DNA of 5,540 nucleotides from Ruminococcaceae bacterium UBA6857 (lineage in GTDB: Bacteria > Bacillota > Clostridia > Oscillospirales > Acutalibacteraceae). The notes beneath the pieces are model-generated. The model saw only the letters and a program-made list of their open reading frames with translations, had not been told where the DNA came from and searched no databases. Below, in pieces: positions 1 through 5,540 of this stretch. The position numbers and the translations under genes are program-made. Position 1 is the stretch's first letter. Each line of letters begins with the position of its first letter. The DNA lies in assembly GCA_002451715.1 (NCBI GenBank), contig DKDD01000169.1, positions 1,591 through 7,130 on the forward strand. The letters run 5' to 3'.

Positions 1-1340
1 CGCCAAAAGGCAGACCGGTTGAAAAAGATATCGACGACATTGAAGAAAAACAGGGCATTAAATTTGAAGAAAAGCAGCGTCTTGCAATTATGACGGCTGT
101 CAAAAAAGGATTGCTTGTACTCACAGGCGGTCCGGGAACGGGTAAAACAACAACGCTCAACGGTATTTTGGATCTTTATGAAAAGCGAAAACTTCGTGTT
201 CTTCTTGCCGCTCCGACCGGAAGAGCCGCAAAAAGAATGAGCGAAGTTACAAAGCGCGAAGCAAAAACGCTGCACAGACTCCTTGAAGTTGTCTGGGGAG
301 AAAACGATCGTCAGCATTTTACCCGTAACATGGAAAATCCTCTTGATTGCGACGCGGTTATTGTTGACGAGCTTTCGATGGTTGACGTTCACCTCTTTTG
401 GGGACTTCTCGATGCGCTTCCGCTCGGTTGCCGTCTGATTATGGTAGGCGACAGTGATCAGCTTCCGGCCGTCGGCGCAGGAAACGTTCTGCATGATATA
501 ATTGATTCAAAACTTTTGCCCGTTGTTTCGCTGACCCGCGTTTTCCGTCAGGCAATGGAAAGCCTCATTGTTACAAACGCGCACAAAATCGTCGGCGGCG
601 AATACCCCATTCTTGACGAAAAAGACAAGGATTTCTTTTTCCTTTCTCGAGAAAATATTTTTTCTGCGGCAACAACGGTTGTCGATCTTTATACCAACCG
701 TCTTCCGAAAGCATACGGCTATGACAGTGTCAACGACATTCAAATTATCTGCCCTTCAAGGAAAGGCGAACTGGGAACGGTTGCTCTCAATCGTTCGCTT
801 CAGCAACTGCTTAACCCGCCGTCAAAAGACAAAGACGAGCTTGTTGTTGGCGGAAAGATCATCCGCGAAGGCGACAAAGTTATGCAGATTAAGAATAACT
901 ATGACATCGTATGGGTCAAAGGAAAAACCACTTCAAGCGGAATCTTTAACGGTGACATCGGAACGGTTGTTACCGTCAATCACACCAACCGCATGATGAA
1001 AATTATTTTTGATGACAGAACAGCGATATATCCTTTTGAAAACGCCAAAGAACTTGAACATGCCTATGCCGTCACAGTACACAAAAGCCAGGGCTGCGAA
1101 TTTGAAGCTGTTATAATGCCTGTCTGCGGTGTGATCGAACAGCTTCGCTATCGAAATCTTCTCTATACGGCGGTCACAAGAGCAAAGAACAAAATGATCA
1201 TTGTCGGAAGCCGCAGGGAACTTTTCGCAATGGTTGACAACAACAAACGAACAAGAAGATATACCGCTTTAAAATATTTTTTGACAAAGGATGTTAACAT
1301 TGAATCTGAAAAGGACTGTCAGGAGAATCTTTTTTCCTGA
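1..1340 (+). CDS. recD2: RecD2-type ATP-dependent DNA helicase, C-terminal part (5' end outside window)
   Basis: This is a superfamily 1B 5'-to-3' DNA helicase of the RecD2 (RecD-like, RecBC-independent) type, a cytoplasmic DNA repair and replication-fork protein. The frame is open from base 3, so 445 residues are visible. The family is usually about 720-850 residues, so roughly 300 N-terminal residues lie upstream, and the ATG at 90 is internal. Motifs in order: Walker A GGPGTGKTT (lysine codon 144-146), motif Ia APTGRAAKRM, motif II VDELSMVD (Asp and Glu codons at 366 and 369), motif III GDSDQLPAVGAG (447 onward), LTRVFRQ, the RecD2-like segment GDKVMQIKNNYD with FNGDIG, motif V TVHKSQG (1074-1094) and motif VI YTAVTRAK (1164-1187). 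All helicase motifs look intact. The 3' end overlaps the comF-family gene, which suggests coupled expression. An SF1 relative such as TraA is less likely given the RecD2-typical C-terminal half. Confidence 0.93.
   Translation, partial: PKGRPVEKDIDDIEEKQGIKFEEKQRLAIMTAVKKGLLVLTGGPGTGKTTTLNGILDLYEKRKLRVLLAAPTGRAAKRMSEVTKREAKTLHRLLEVVWGENDRQHFTRNMENPLDCDAVIVDELSMVDVHLFWGLLDALPLGCRLIMVGDSDQLPAVGAGNVLHDIIDSKLLPVVSLTRVFRQAMESLIVTNAHKIVGGEYPILDEKDKDFFFLSRENIFSAATTVVDLYTNRLPKAYGYDSVNDIQIICPSRKGELGTVALNRSLQQLLNPPSKDKDELVVGGKIIREGDKVMQIKNNYDIVWVKGKTTSSGIFNGDIGTVVTVNHTNRMMKIIFDDRTAIYPFENAKELEHAYAVTVHKSQGCEFEAVIMPVCGVIEQLRYRNLLYTAVTRAKNKMIIVGSRRELFAMVDNNKRTRRYTALKYFLTKDVNIESEKDCQENLFS
1286..1291 (+). promoter_or_regulatory. 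Ribosome binding site for the comF-family gene
   Basis: AAAGGA lies inside the recD2 coding end. It touches the ATG at 1291, which is too close for normal initiation, but lies 8 bases upstream of an in-frame TTG at 1300-1302. No other purine-rich site lies 5-10 bases upstream of the ATG. The spacing therefore favours TTG 1300 as the true start, shortening the protein by three residues. This is an inference from spacing only. Confidence 0.5.
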
Positions 1341-2037
1341 GAAATGCCATGAATGCGGTTCAATTATACCGATTAATAAAGACAGATGTGATTGCGGTTT
1401 CAGTGACGTTTTTAGAATCAGTGAAAGTTTTTGCGAGCATTGCGGTGCGGAAGCCGAATTTTGCTGTTGCTGTTACAAAGGCTCTTCGTTTTTGCCGCAT
1501 GTTACCGCACCGTTTTTATACTACGGCGCGATCAAAGAAAAACTTCACGCACTTAAATTTGACAGCAAGATCGAAGAAGCCGAGTTCTTCGGTCATGAAA
1601 TGAGCATGCGGTTTCAAAAAGTATTCTCTTCGGTTAAACCCGATTATGTTGCCTTTGTTCCGATGACAAAGTCGAAACTTGAAAAGCGCGGATACAACCA
1701 AAGCGAACTTTTAGCAAATGTTGTTGCCGATGAACTCTTGATTGATAAATCCGATTTGCTTTTTAAGGTTAAAGACACTTTGAATCAACACAATCTTTCA
1801 AAAAATGAACGTCTTACGAATCTAAACGGCGCATTTGCAGTAAATGAAAGCTACAACCTGAGCGAAAAGACAATTTTACTTTGCGACGATATAAAAACAA
1901 CCGGAACGACACTTAAAAAGTGCTGTGATGTTCTTTTTTCCGCCGGTGCAAAAGATATTTATTGCCTTTGCGCGGCGGTCACGGATTATTTTGTTCCGAT
2001 TTCTCACGTCCTTAAAAACCAAAGAAAAGATTTTTAA
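1291..2037 (+). CDS. comF: ComF family protein (zinc-finger plus phosphoribosyltransferase fold)
   Basis: The 248-residue protein has the usual ComF length and layout. Residues 19-61 are a cysteine-rich probable zinc-binding region with C19-x2-C22, C33-x-C35, C48-x2-C51 and a run of four cysteines at 58-61. A type I phosphoribosyltransferase domain follows, with family blocks LHALKFD (85-91), KRGYNQSELLA (132-142), LTNLNGAF (175-182) and the PRPP loop ILLCDDIKTTGTTL (195-208, acidic pair D199-D200). ComF relatives act in DNA uptake during transformation and are linked to handling of single-stranded DNA; the exact biochemical role is not settled, and a salvage phosphoribosyltransferase role cannot be excluded. 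The gene overlaps recD2 by 50 bases from the ATG, or 41 from a better-spaced TTG at 1300. The MreB-like gene starts 36 bases downstream, so all three are probably cotranscribed. No signal peptide or membrane segment is seen. Confidence 0.9.
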   Translation: MLTLNLKRTVRRIFFPEKCHECGSIIPINKDRCDCGFSDVFRISESFCEHCGAEAEFCCCCYKGSSFLPHVTAPFLYYGAIKEKLHALKFDSKIEEAEFFGHEMSMRFQKVFSSVKPDYVAFVPMTKSKLEKRGYNQSELLANVVADELLIDKSDLLFKVKDTLNQHNLSKNERLTNLNGAFAVNESYNLSEKTILLCDDIKTTGTTLKKCCDVLFSAGAKDIYCLCAAVTDYFVPISHVLKNQRKDF

Positions 2038-2057
2038 AACAGCAGATATGTAAAAAG

Positions 2058-2064
2058 AAAGGAG
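2058..2064 (+). promoter_or_regulatory. Strong ribosome binding site that places the MreB-like start at CTG 2074
   Basis: AAAGGAG is a near-perfect Shine-Dalgarno sequence, ending 9 bases before CTG 2074-2076. There is no in-frame ATG, GTG or TTG between the in-frame stop codon at 2035-2037 and ATG 2224. The only ATG close by (2048) is out of frame and followed at once by a stop. The site therefore points to initiation at CTG. Confidence 0.75.
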
Positions 2065-2073
2065 CGATTAAAA

Positions 2074-3105
2074 CTGGCAGGATTAAATATTGCAATTGAC
2101 CTTGGCACAAGTACTGTTACCGCCTATGTCGGCGGAAAAGGCATCGTATATAAAGAAGCAAATGCCGTTGTTCTTGATACACTCACCAATCAGCCGATTG
2201 CTTTCGGAAATGAAGCCGAAAAAATGTTTTCAAAAATACCGGAAACGTTGGAATTTATAATGCCCATGCGCGCCGGTGCGGTTTCAAAGTTCGGCGTCAT
2301 GAGTCTCATACTTGAAAAAATAATAAACGACATTTGCAAAAACAGCATTCTTCGACCAAATGTCATTATCAGCACACCTGTAGGAATAACCGGACCCGAA
2401 AAGCGTACCGTTGTTTCGCTTGCTTGTTCGGCATGTGCGGCAAAAGTTTCGCTAATTAATTCAACTGTTGCGGCGGCTTTCGGTTGCGGAATAAAAATCA
2501 ATGATCCGCACGGTTCAATGATTGTAGACATCGGTGCCGGAACAACGGATATCGCTGTTCTCACTATGGGTGAACCGGCCGTTTTCAGAACACTTTATAC
2601 CGCAGGCGATGAAATGAATGAGGCAATTATTCAATATCTTAAAAAGAATCGCGGTTTCGATATAGGTATTCCCACGGCGGAAAAAATAAAAAAAACGCTC
2701 GGCTGTGCCGTTCTTCCCGGCGAAGAAATTGAAATGACGATTGCGGGAAAAGAGCACACCACAGGTATTCCATTGCTTTTTTCGGTCACCTCAACCGAAA
2801 TTCACGAGGCACTTAAAGACATAGTAAATCTAATTGCCGACGGCATCGGCAACGTTTTTGAAGAAACTTCGCCCGAACTTTGTGCAGACATCTATTCTTC
2901 GGGAATCATTCTTTCCGGAGGCGGAGCAAAACTTTCGGGACTCGATAAAGCGCTTGAAGAAAAACTCAAAGTTCCCATAAAGCTCATAATCGACAGCGAA
3001 AACGCTTCCGCAAAAGGTGCGGGCTATGCCTTCAAATATCTAAAAAAACTTGAAGATAACGGTCTTTCCTTCAGAATACGCGAAGAAACCGATGCAGTTG
3101 TTTGA
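2074..3105 (+). CDS. MreB-like bacterial actin (divergent paralog, probable CTG start)
   Basis: Read from CTG 2074 the protein is 343 residues, the normal MreB length, and begins MAGLNIAIDLGTSTVTAYV, which contains the actin-fold phosphate-1 motif (D9-L-G-T). Other MreB family blocks are GNEAEKM, PVGITGPEKR, phosphate-2 VDIGAGTTDIAVL (from about residue 151, D152, T157-T158), TAGDEMNEAII, PTAEKIKKTLG and the adenosine motif SGGGAKLSGLDKAL (G282-G284). MreB proteins form membrane-associated ATP-dependent filaments that direct cell-wall synthesis in rod-shaped cells. Two points are odd. No ATG start retains the N-terminus. Also, the family block EEPMAAA is replaced by NSTVAAA (residues 129-135), so the catalytic Glu position holds Ser130. 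The neighbours are recD2 and comF rather than mreC and mreD, so this is probably a paralog (Mbl/MreBH-like or specialised) and not the main MreB. Family membership is secure; function is inferred. Confidence 0.88.
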   Translation: MAGLNIAIDLGTSTVTAYVGGKGIVYKEANAVVLDTLTNQPIAFGNEAEKMFSKIPETLEFIMPMRAGAVSKFGVMSLILEKIINDICKNSILRPNVIISTPVGITGPEKRTVVSLACSACAAKVSLINSTVAAAFGCGIKINDPHGSMIVDIGAGTTDIAVLTMGEPAVFRTLYTAGDEMNEAIIQYLKKNRGFDIGIPTAEKIKKTLGCAVLPGEEIEMTIAGKEHTTGIPLLFSVTSTEIHEALKDIVNLIADGIGNVFEETSPELCADIYSSGIILSGGGAKLSGLDKALEEKLKVPIKLIIDSENASAKGAGYAFKYLKKLEDNGLSFRIREETDAVV

Positions 3106-3114
3106 TTCAAAGTA

Positions 3115-3153
3115 AGCCGACAGAATTGCAGCTTTTTGCAAAATCTGTCGGCT
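3115..3153 (+). terminator. Hairpin after the MreB-like gene, probable terminator
   Basis: AGCCGACAGA pairs perfectly with TCTGTCGGCT (10 bp). Above a small A/AA internal loop, TTGCA pairs with TGCAA (5 bp), closed by the loop GCTTTT. It starts 9 bases after the MreB-like stop codon. The following sequence, CTTATCGTTTTGTT, is T-rich but interrupted, so termination may be partial and some read-through into carD is possible. Confidence 0.65.
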
Positions 3154-3179
3154 CTTATCGTTTTGTTAAAATTGTCCAT

Positions 3180-3208
3180 TTGATTTTCGGTTGATTTTGT
3201 GTTATAAT
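3180..3208 (+). promoter_or_regulatory. Sigma-A type promoter for carD with extended -10
   Basis: The -35 TTGATT (3180-3185; 4 of 6 match TTGACA) is separated by exactly 17 bases from a perfect -10 TATAAT (3203-3208). TG at 3200-3201, one base before the -10, makes an extended -10. The predicted transcript start is near 3215, leaving a 5' leader of about 28 bases before the carD ATG. This is a sequence-based prediction. Confidence 0.75.
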
Positions 3209-3242
3209 TTTAGCATATTTAAACGAAAGAAGGCGACCGTTT

Positions 3243-3746
3243 ATGTTTAAGATTGACGAAGTCATTGTTCATCCGAATGCAGGTGTTTGCAAAATCAACG
3301 ACATTCGCTTTGAACGTTTCGGGATGTCAAACGAAAAATATTATGTGCTCTCCCCCGTTTATTCGTCGGCGCCGACAAAAATATATGTTCCCGTTTTTGG
3401 AAACAAAATTGAACTTCGCTATCCGATTTCAAAAGAACAGCTTTCATTGGCAATCAAAAATTCGGCAAACATTGAGACGCAATGGATAGATGATGAAAAG
3501 CAGCGCAACGAAAAATTCAACAATGTTTTAAAAAGCAAAGAGCCAACCGCAATTATTGAAATGCTTTGTGAACTTCATAAGAAAAGGAAAGAACGTGCCG
3601 CTATCGGCAGAAAACTGAGAAGCAACGACGAACGCATTCTTTCCGAAGCGGAAAAGATGATTCATTCGGAGTTTGCCTATGTGCTTGGTATAGAGCCGGA
3701 CAATGTTCCTAAATTCATCATGCAAAAACTCGGTATTGAAGAATAA
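3243..3746 (+). CDS. carD: CarD family transcriptional regulator
   Basis: The 167-residue protein has the size and two-part layout of CarD. The N-terminal CarD/TRCF-type RNA-polymerase-interacting domain (about residues 1-62) carries the pattern VIVHPNAGVCKI (7-18), then KYYVLSP (32-38) and KIYVPV (46-51). The C-terminal part (about 63-167) is charged and predicted helical, and W81 sits where CarD proteins have the tryptophan that wedges into the DNA at the upstream edge of the open promoter bubble. Family members bind the RNA polymerase beta subunit and stabilise open complexes, mainly at housekeeping promoters. The start is well supported by AGAAGG at 3228-3233, 9 bases before the ATG. The gene has its own promoter, follows a hairpin and ends at a shared terminator, so it is probably monocistronic. 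It lacks helicase motifs, so it is not a TRCF (Mfd) fragment. Which promoters it controls cannot be read from the window. Confidence 0.88.
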   Translation: MFKIDEVIVHPNAGVCKINDIRFERFGMSNEKYYVLSPVYSSAPTKIYVPVFGNKIELRYPISKEQLSLAIKNSANIETQWIDDEKQRNEKFNNVLKSKEPTAIIEMLCELHKKRKERAAIGRKLRSNDERILSEAEKMIHSEFAYVLGIEPDNVPKFIMQKLGIEE

Positions 3747-3751
3747 AAAAT

Positions 3752-3779
3752 ATCCCGACTTTCTTTTGAGAGCCGGGAT
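3752..3779. terminator. Bidirectional terminator between convergent carD and psuG
   Basis: The 12-position stem ATCCCGACTTTC / GAGAGCCGGGAT has one A-C mismatch and one G-T wobble and closes on a TTTT loop. It is flanked by AAAAAA (3745-3750), which gives a T-tract for minus-strand transcripts, and by TATTTTTA on the right, which gives one for plus-strand transcripts. It starts 5 bases after the carD stop codon and lies just beyond the psuG stop, so it can end both transcripts. Confidence 0.85.
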
Positions 3780-3794
3780 TATTTTTATATTGGA

Positions 3795-4712
3795 TCATTT
3801 AAGTTTTACAAATTCGCAAGCGGTTTTTGCGGCGAGAGCGGCATTGTTAAGAACAAGGTGAATATTGGAATCAAGGCTGTCGCCGCCGGTAATATCCTTA
3901 ATTCTTGCAAGAAGGAACGGCGTTGTTTCTTTTCCGTGGATTCCAAGATCGCGGCTTTCTTTGATTGCACGATCAATGGCTTCATTGATAACGTCTGCAT
4001 TCATCGAATACTCTTCGGGAATCGGGTTGGTTACAAGCATACCGCCCTTAAGACCCATATCACGCTTTGCGGCAAATGCAGAAGCAAGTTCTTTCGGTGA
4101 ATCAAGACGATAATCAACCGAAAAGCCGCTCTTTCTTGTATAGAAAGCGGGAAGCTCGTTTGTTTGATAGCCGATTACAGGAACACCCTTTGTTTCAAGA
4201 TATTCAAGAGTGAGACCGAGGTCGAGAATCGACTTTGCGCCTGCACAAATTACCATGACCGGAGTCATTGCAAGCTCTTCAAGGTCGGCGGAAATATCCA
4301 TTGTAACTTCTGCGCCTCTGTGAACACCGCCGATTCCGCCGGTTGCAAAAATTCCGATTCCTGCCATTGAAGCAATAATCATTGTTGTTGCAACGGTTGT
4401 TGCGCCGTCTTCACCTTTTGCAACAAGAACAGGAAGATCGCGTCGCGAAGCTTTGATTACTTTGGTTCCCTTTTTGCCAAGGTATTCAATCTCATCTTTT
4501 GAAAGTCCCGCTTTAAGTTTTCCGCCGATTACCGCAATTGTTGCCGGAACTGCGCCGTTTTCTCTGATTGTTTCTTCAACTTTCAAAGCGGTTTCAACAT
4601 TTTGCGGATAAGGCATTCCGTGAGAAATAATCGTTGACTCAAGGGCAACAACAGGTTTGTTCTCCTCAAGAGCTTTTTTTACTTCCGGTGAAATATCAAG
4701 ATATTTATTCAT
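3795..4712 (-). CDS. psuG: Pseudouridine-5'-phosphate glycosidase
   Basis: This cytoplasmic enzyme reversibly splits pseudouridine 5'-phosphate into uracil and ribose 5-phosphate. It belongs to the PsuG/YeiN (indigoidine synthase A-like) family. At 305 residues it is full length. Family blocks include ALESTIISHGMPYPQN (23-38), IKASRRDLP (86-94), GGIGGVHRGAE (125-135), CAGAKSILD (156-164), GYQTNELPAFY (181-191) and NIHLVLNNAALAA (283-295). The active-site residues I recall for the E. coli enzyme (E31, K93, H137, D149, K166, N289) all fall on identical residues at a constant offset of six: E25, K87, H131, D143, K160 and N283. K160 would be the Schiff-base lysine. The start is supported by AGAAGGA (4720-4726 on the minus strand), 7 bases upstream. 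It lies 64 bases downstream of the kinase gene in the same direction with no terminator between them, so the two are probably cotranscribed. Confidence 0.95.
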   Translation of the reverse strand: MNKYLDISPEVKKALEENKPVVALESTIISHGMPYPQNVETALKVEETIRENGAVPATIAVIGGKLKAGLSKDEIEYLGKKGTKVIKASRRDLPVLVAKGEDGATTVATTMIIASMAGIGIFATGGIGGVHRGAEVTMDISADLEELAMTPVMVICAGAKSILDLGLTLEYLETKGVPVIGYQTNELPAFYTRKSGFSVDYRLDSPKELASAFAAKRDMGLKGGMLVTNPIPEEYSMNADVINEAIDRAIKESRDLGIHGKETTPFLLARIKDITGGDSLDSNIHLVLNNAALAAKTACEFVKLK

Positions 4713-4776
4713 CTTTTTGTCCTTCTTTCTGATATATCATAGTATTTTTTATACATACCTATATAATTATCGGCAT

Positions 4777-5540
4777 TTACTTAAAAACATCGTTAAAGAT
4801 TTCTGCATTAATTGATTTTTCTGTTTTGCAGACGGATGCAGCACCTTTAAGCGCAAGTTCAGCACATTCTTCAAACGGCTTTTTCAAAAGCTCCGCTGCG
4901 ACCGTGCAAGCAAAAAACGCATCGCCCGCTCCTGCGGTATTTATCACAGTCTTTGAAACAGTCGGCTTTTGAATGAACTCTTTTCCGTCATATGCAATGA
5001 GTCCTTTTGAACCCATAGTCAGATAAACCCGACCGACACCGAATTTTTCAACAAGAATTTTTGCAGCTTCTCTTGCAGAATCAAAATCGCTTATTTCAAC
5101 GCCTGTGAGCATTGAGGCTTCAATTGCATTCGGCTTAAAAGAATGAATATACGAAAGGCTGCTTTTGAGCCTCATAACCTTGCTTGCGGAAACGGCATCC
5201 GCAAAAATCGGTGCTTTGATGCTTTTGCAAAGGTATTCAAGAAGTGAACTTTCAAGGTTTGCATCAATAACAACTGCATTCATCTTTGAAAGCCACGGCA
5301 AAAGCGGTTCAAAAAAACTTTTTGTCAGCTTACCGTTAATTTTCATGTCGTTTACGGCGGCCGGCATATCACCGTTTTCATCGGTAATAAAAAGATAGGT
5401 TGAGTTTTGCTCATCGGCATGAAGACATAAAGAAAGGTCAATTTTGAACTTTTTTGCCTCATGTTCAATCTCGGGTGTATATGTATCGTTTCCGAGCGCG
5501 GCAACAAATTTAACGTTACAGCCGAGAAGCGAAAGATTCC
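4777..5540 (-). CDS. psuK: PfkB-family kinase, probable pseudouridine kinase (N-terminus outside window)
   Basis: A PfkB/ribokinase-family sugar kinase, open to the window edge, with 253 residues visible. An in-frame ATG at 5367 is internal, because the 57 codons upstream also read as typical PfkB sequence (NLSLLGCNVKFVAALGND). That piece normally sits about 35-45 residues from the N-terminus, so only a short part is missing. The C-terminal PfkB signature NTAGAGDAFFA is present, with the catalytic-base Asp codon at 4921-4923. The upstream substrate block (KPNAIEASMLTG) and the ATP-site stretch YLTMGSKGLIAY are also present. PfkB sequence alone does not fix the substrate. The assignment to pseudouridine, giving pseudouridine 5'-phosphate, rests on psuG lying directly downstream in the same direction. 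Without that context it would be called a ribokinase-like sugar or nucleoside kinase. The 64-base gap to psuG is very AT-rich and has no convincing promoter or terminator. Confidence 0.85.
   Translation of the reverse strand, partial: NLSLLGCNVKFVAALGNDTYTPEIEHEAKKFKIDLSLCLHADEQNSTYLFITDENGDMPAAVNDMKINGKLTKSFFEPLLPWLSKMNAVVIDANLESSLLEYLCKSIKAPIFADAVSASKVMRLKSSLSYIHSFKPNAIEASMLTGVEISDFDSAREAAKILVEKFGVGRVYLTMGSKGLIAYDGKEFIQKPTVSKTVINTAGAGDAFFACTVAAELLKKPFEECAELALKGAASVCKTEKSINAEIFNDVFK

Noticed and set aside
568..996. 142-codon plus-strand open frame inside recD2
   Set aside because: It lies wholly in another frame of a gene with intact helicase motifs, has no recognisable domain or ribosome binding site, and reads as low-meaning basic sequence.
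1281..1286. Perfect TTGACA, a possible -35 element for comF
   Set aside because: No -10-like sequence lies 16-18 bases downstream; the hexamer at the right spacing is ATCTGA.
2224..2226. ATG as the start of the MreB-like gene
   Set aside because: It would drop 50 well-conserved residues including the phosphate-1 loop, and no Shine-Dalgarno sequence precedes it.
2190..2564. 124-codon minus-strand open frame opposite the MreB-like gene
   Set aside because: It is antisense to conserved actin-fold motifs and shows no family motif of its own. It is a coding shadow.
3858..4370. Several plus-strand open frames opposite psuG
   Set aside because: They are antisense to a full-length, motif-complete psuG and overlap one another in different frames. 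None has a plausible ribosome binding site or motif.
4742..4754. Short inverted repeat GTAT-N5-ATAC between psuK and psuG, a possible operator
   Set aside because: The arms are only 4 bp in very AT-rich sequence, so chance is the simpler explanation. The nearby TATGAT has no acceptable -35.
5365..5367. ATG (minus strand) as the start of the PfkB kinase
   Set aside because: The frame stays open to the window end, and the upstream codons encode typical PfkB sequence (LLGCNVKFVAALGND).

Overview
The window looks like an ordinary chromosomal segment of a low-to-mid GC Gram-positive bacterium, most likely a member of the Clostridia (inference). The supporting signs are a RecD2-type helicase without RecBC partners in view, a ComF-family protein, an extra MreB-like actin, a CarD-family regulator, strong purine-rich ribosome binding sites, and a consensus sigma-A type promoter. 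I see no mobile element, CRISPR array, rRNA or tRNA. The window is almost fully coding. The longest gap is 137 bases, between the MreB-like gene and carD.

Left half, plus strand: the 3' part of recD2 (1-1340) overlaps a comF-family gene (1291-2037). After 36 bases comes an MreB-like gene, which I place at 2074-3105 using a CTG start. The first ATG in that frame (2224) would remove the first 50 residues, including the phosphate-1 nucleotide-binding motif. The three genes are close enough to form one transcription unit. It ends at a hairpin (3115-3153) with a weak T-tract. carD (3243-3746) follows and has its own extended -10 promoter (3180-3208).

Right half, minus strand: a PfkB-family sugar kinase, cut by the window end (4777-5540), is followed downstream by a complete psuG (3795-4712). 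Together they form a pseudouridine salvage module. The kinase phosphorylates pseudouridine and PsuG splits the C-C glycosidic bond of pseudouridine 5'-phosphate to give uracil and ribose 5-phosphate. carD and psuG converge on one shared hairpin terminator (3752-3779).

The item most worth a second look is the MreB-like gene. It has a probable CTG start, sits beside DNA-processing genes rather than mreCD, and has Ser where the family has its catalytic Glu, although the other nucleotide-binding motifs are kept. It looks like a divergent, possibly hydrolysis-impaired MreB paralog. I found no convincing undescribed multi-gene system.
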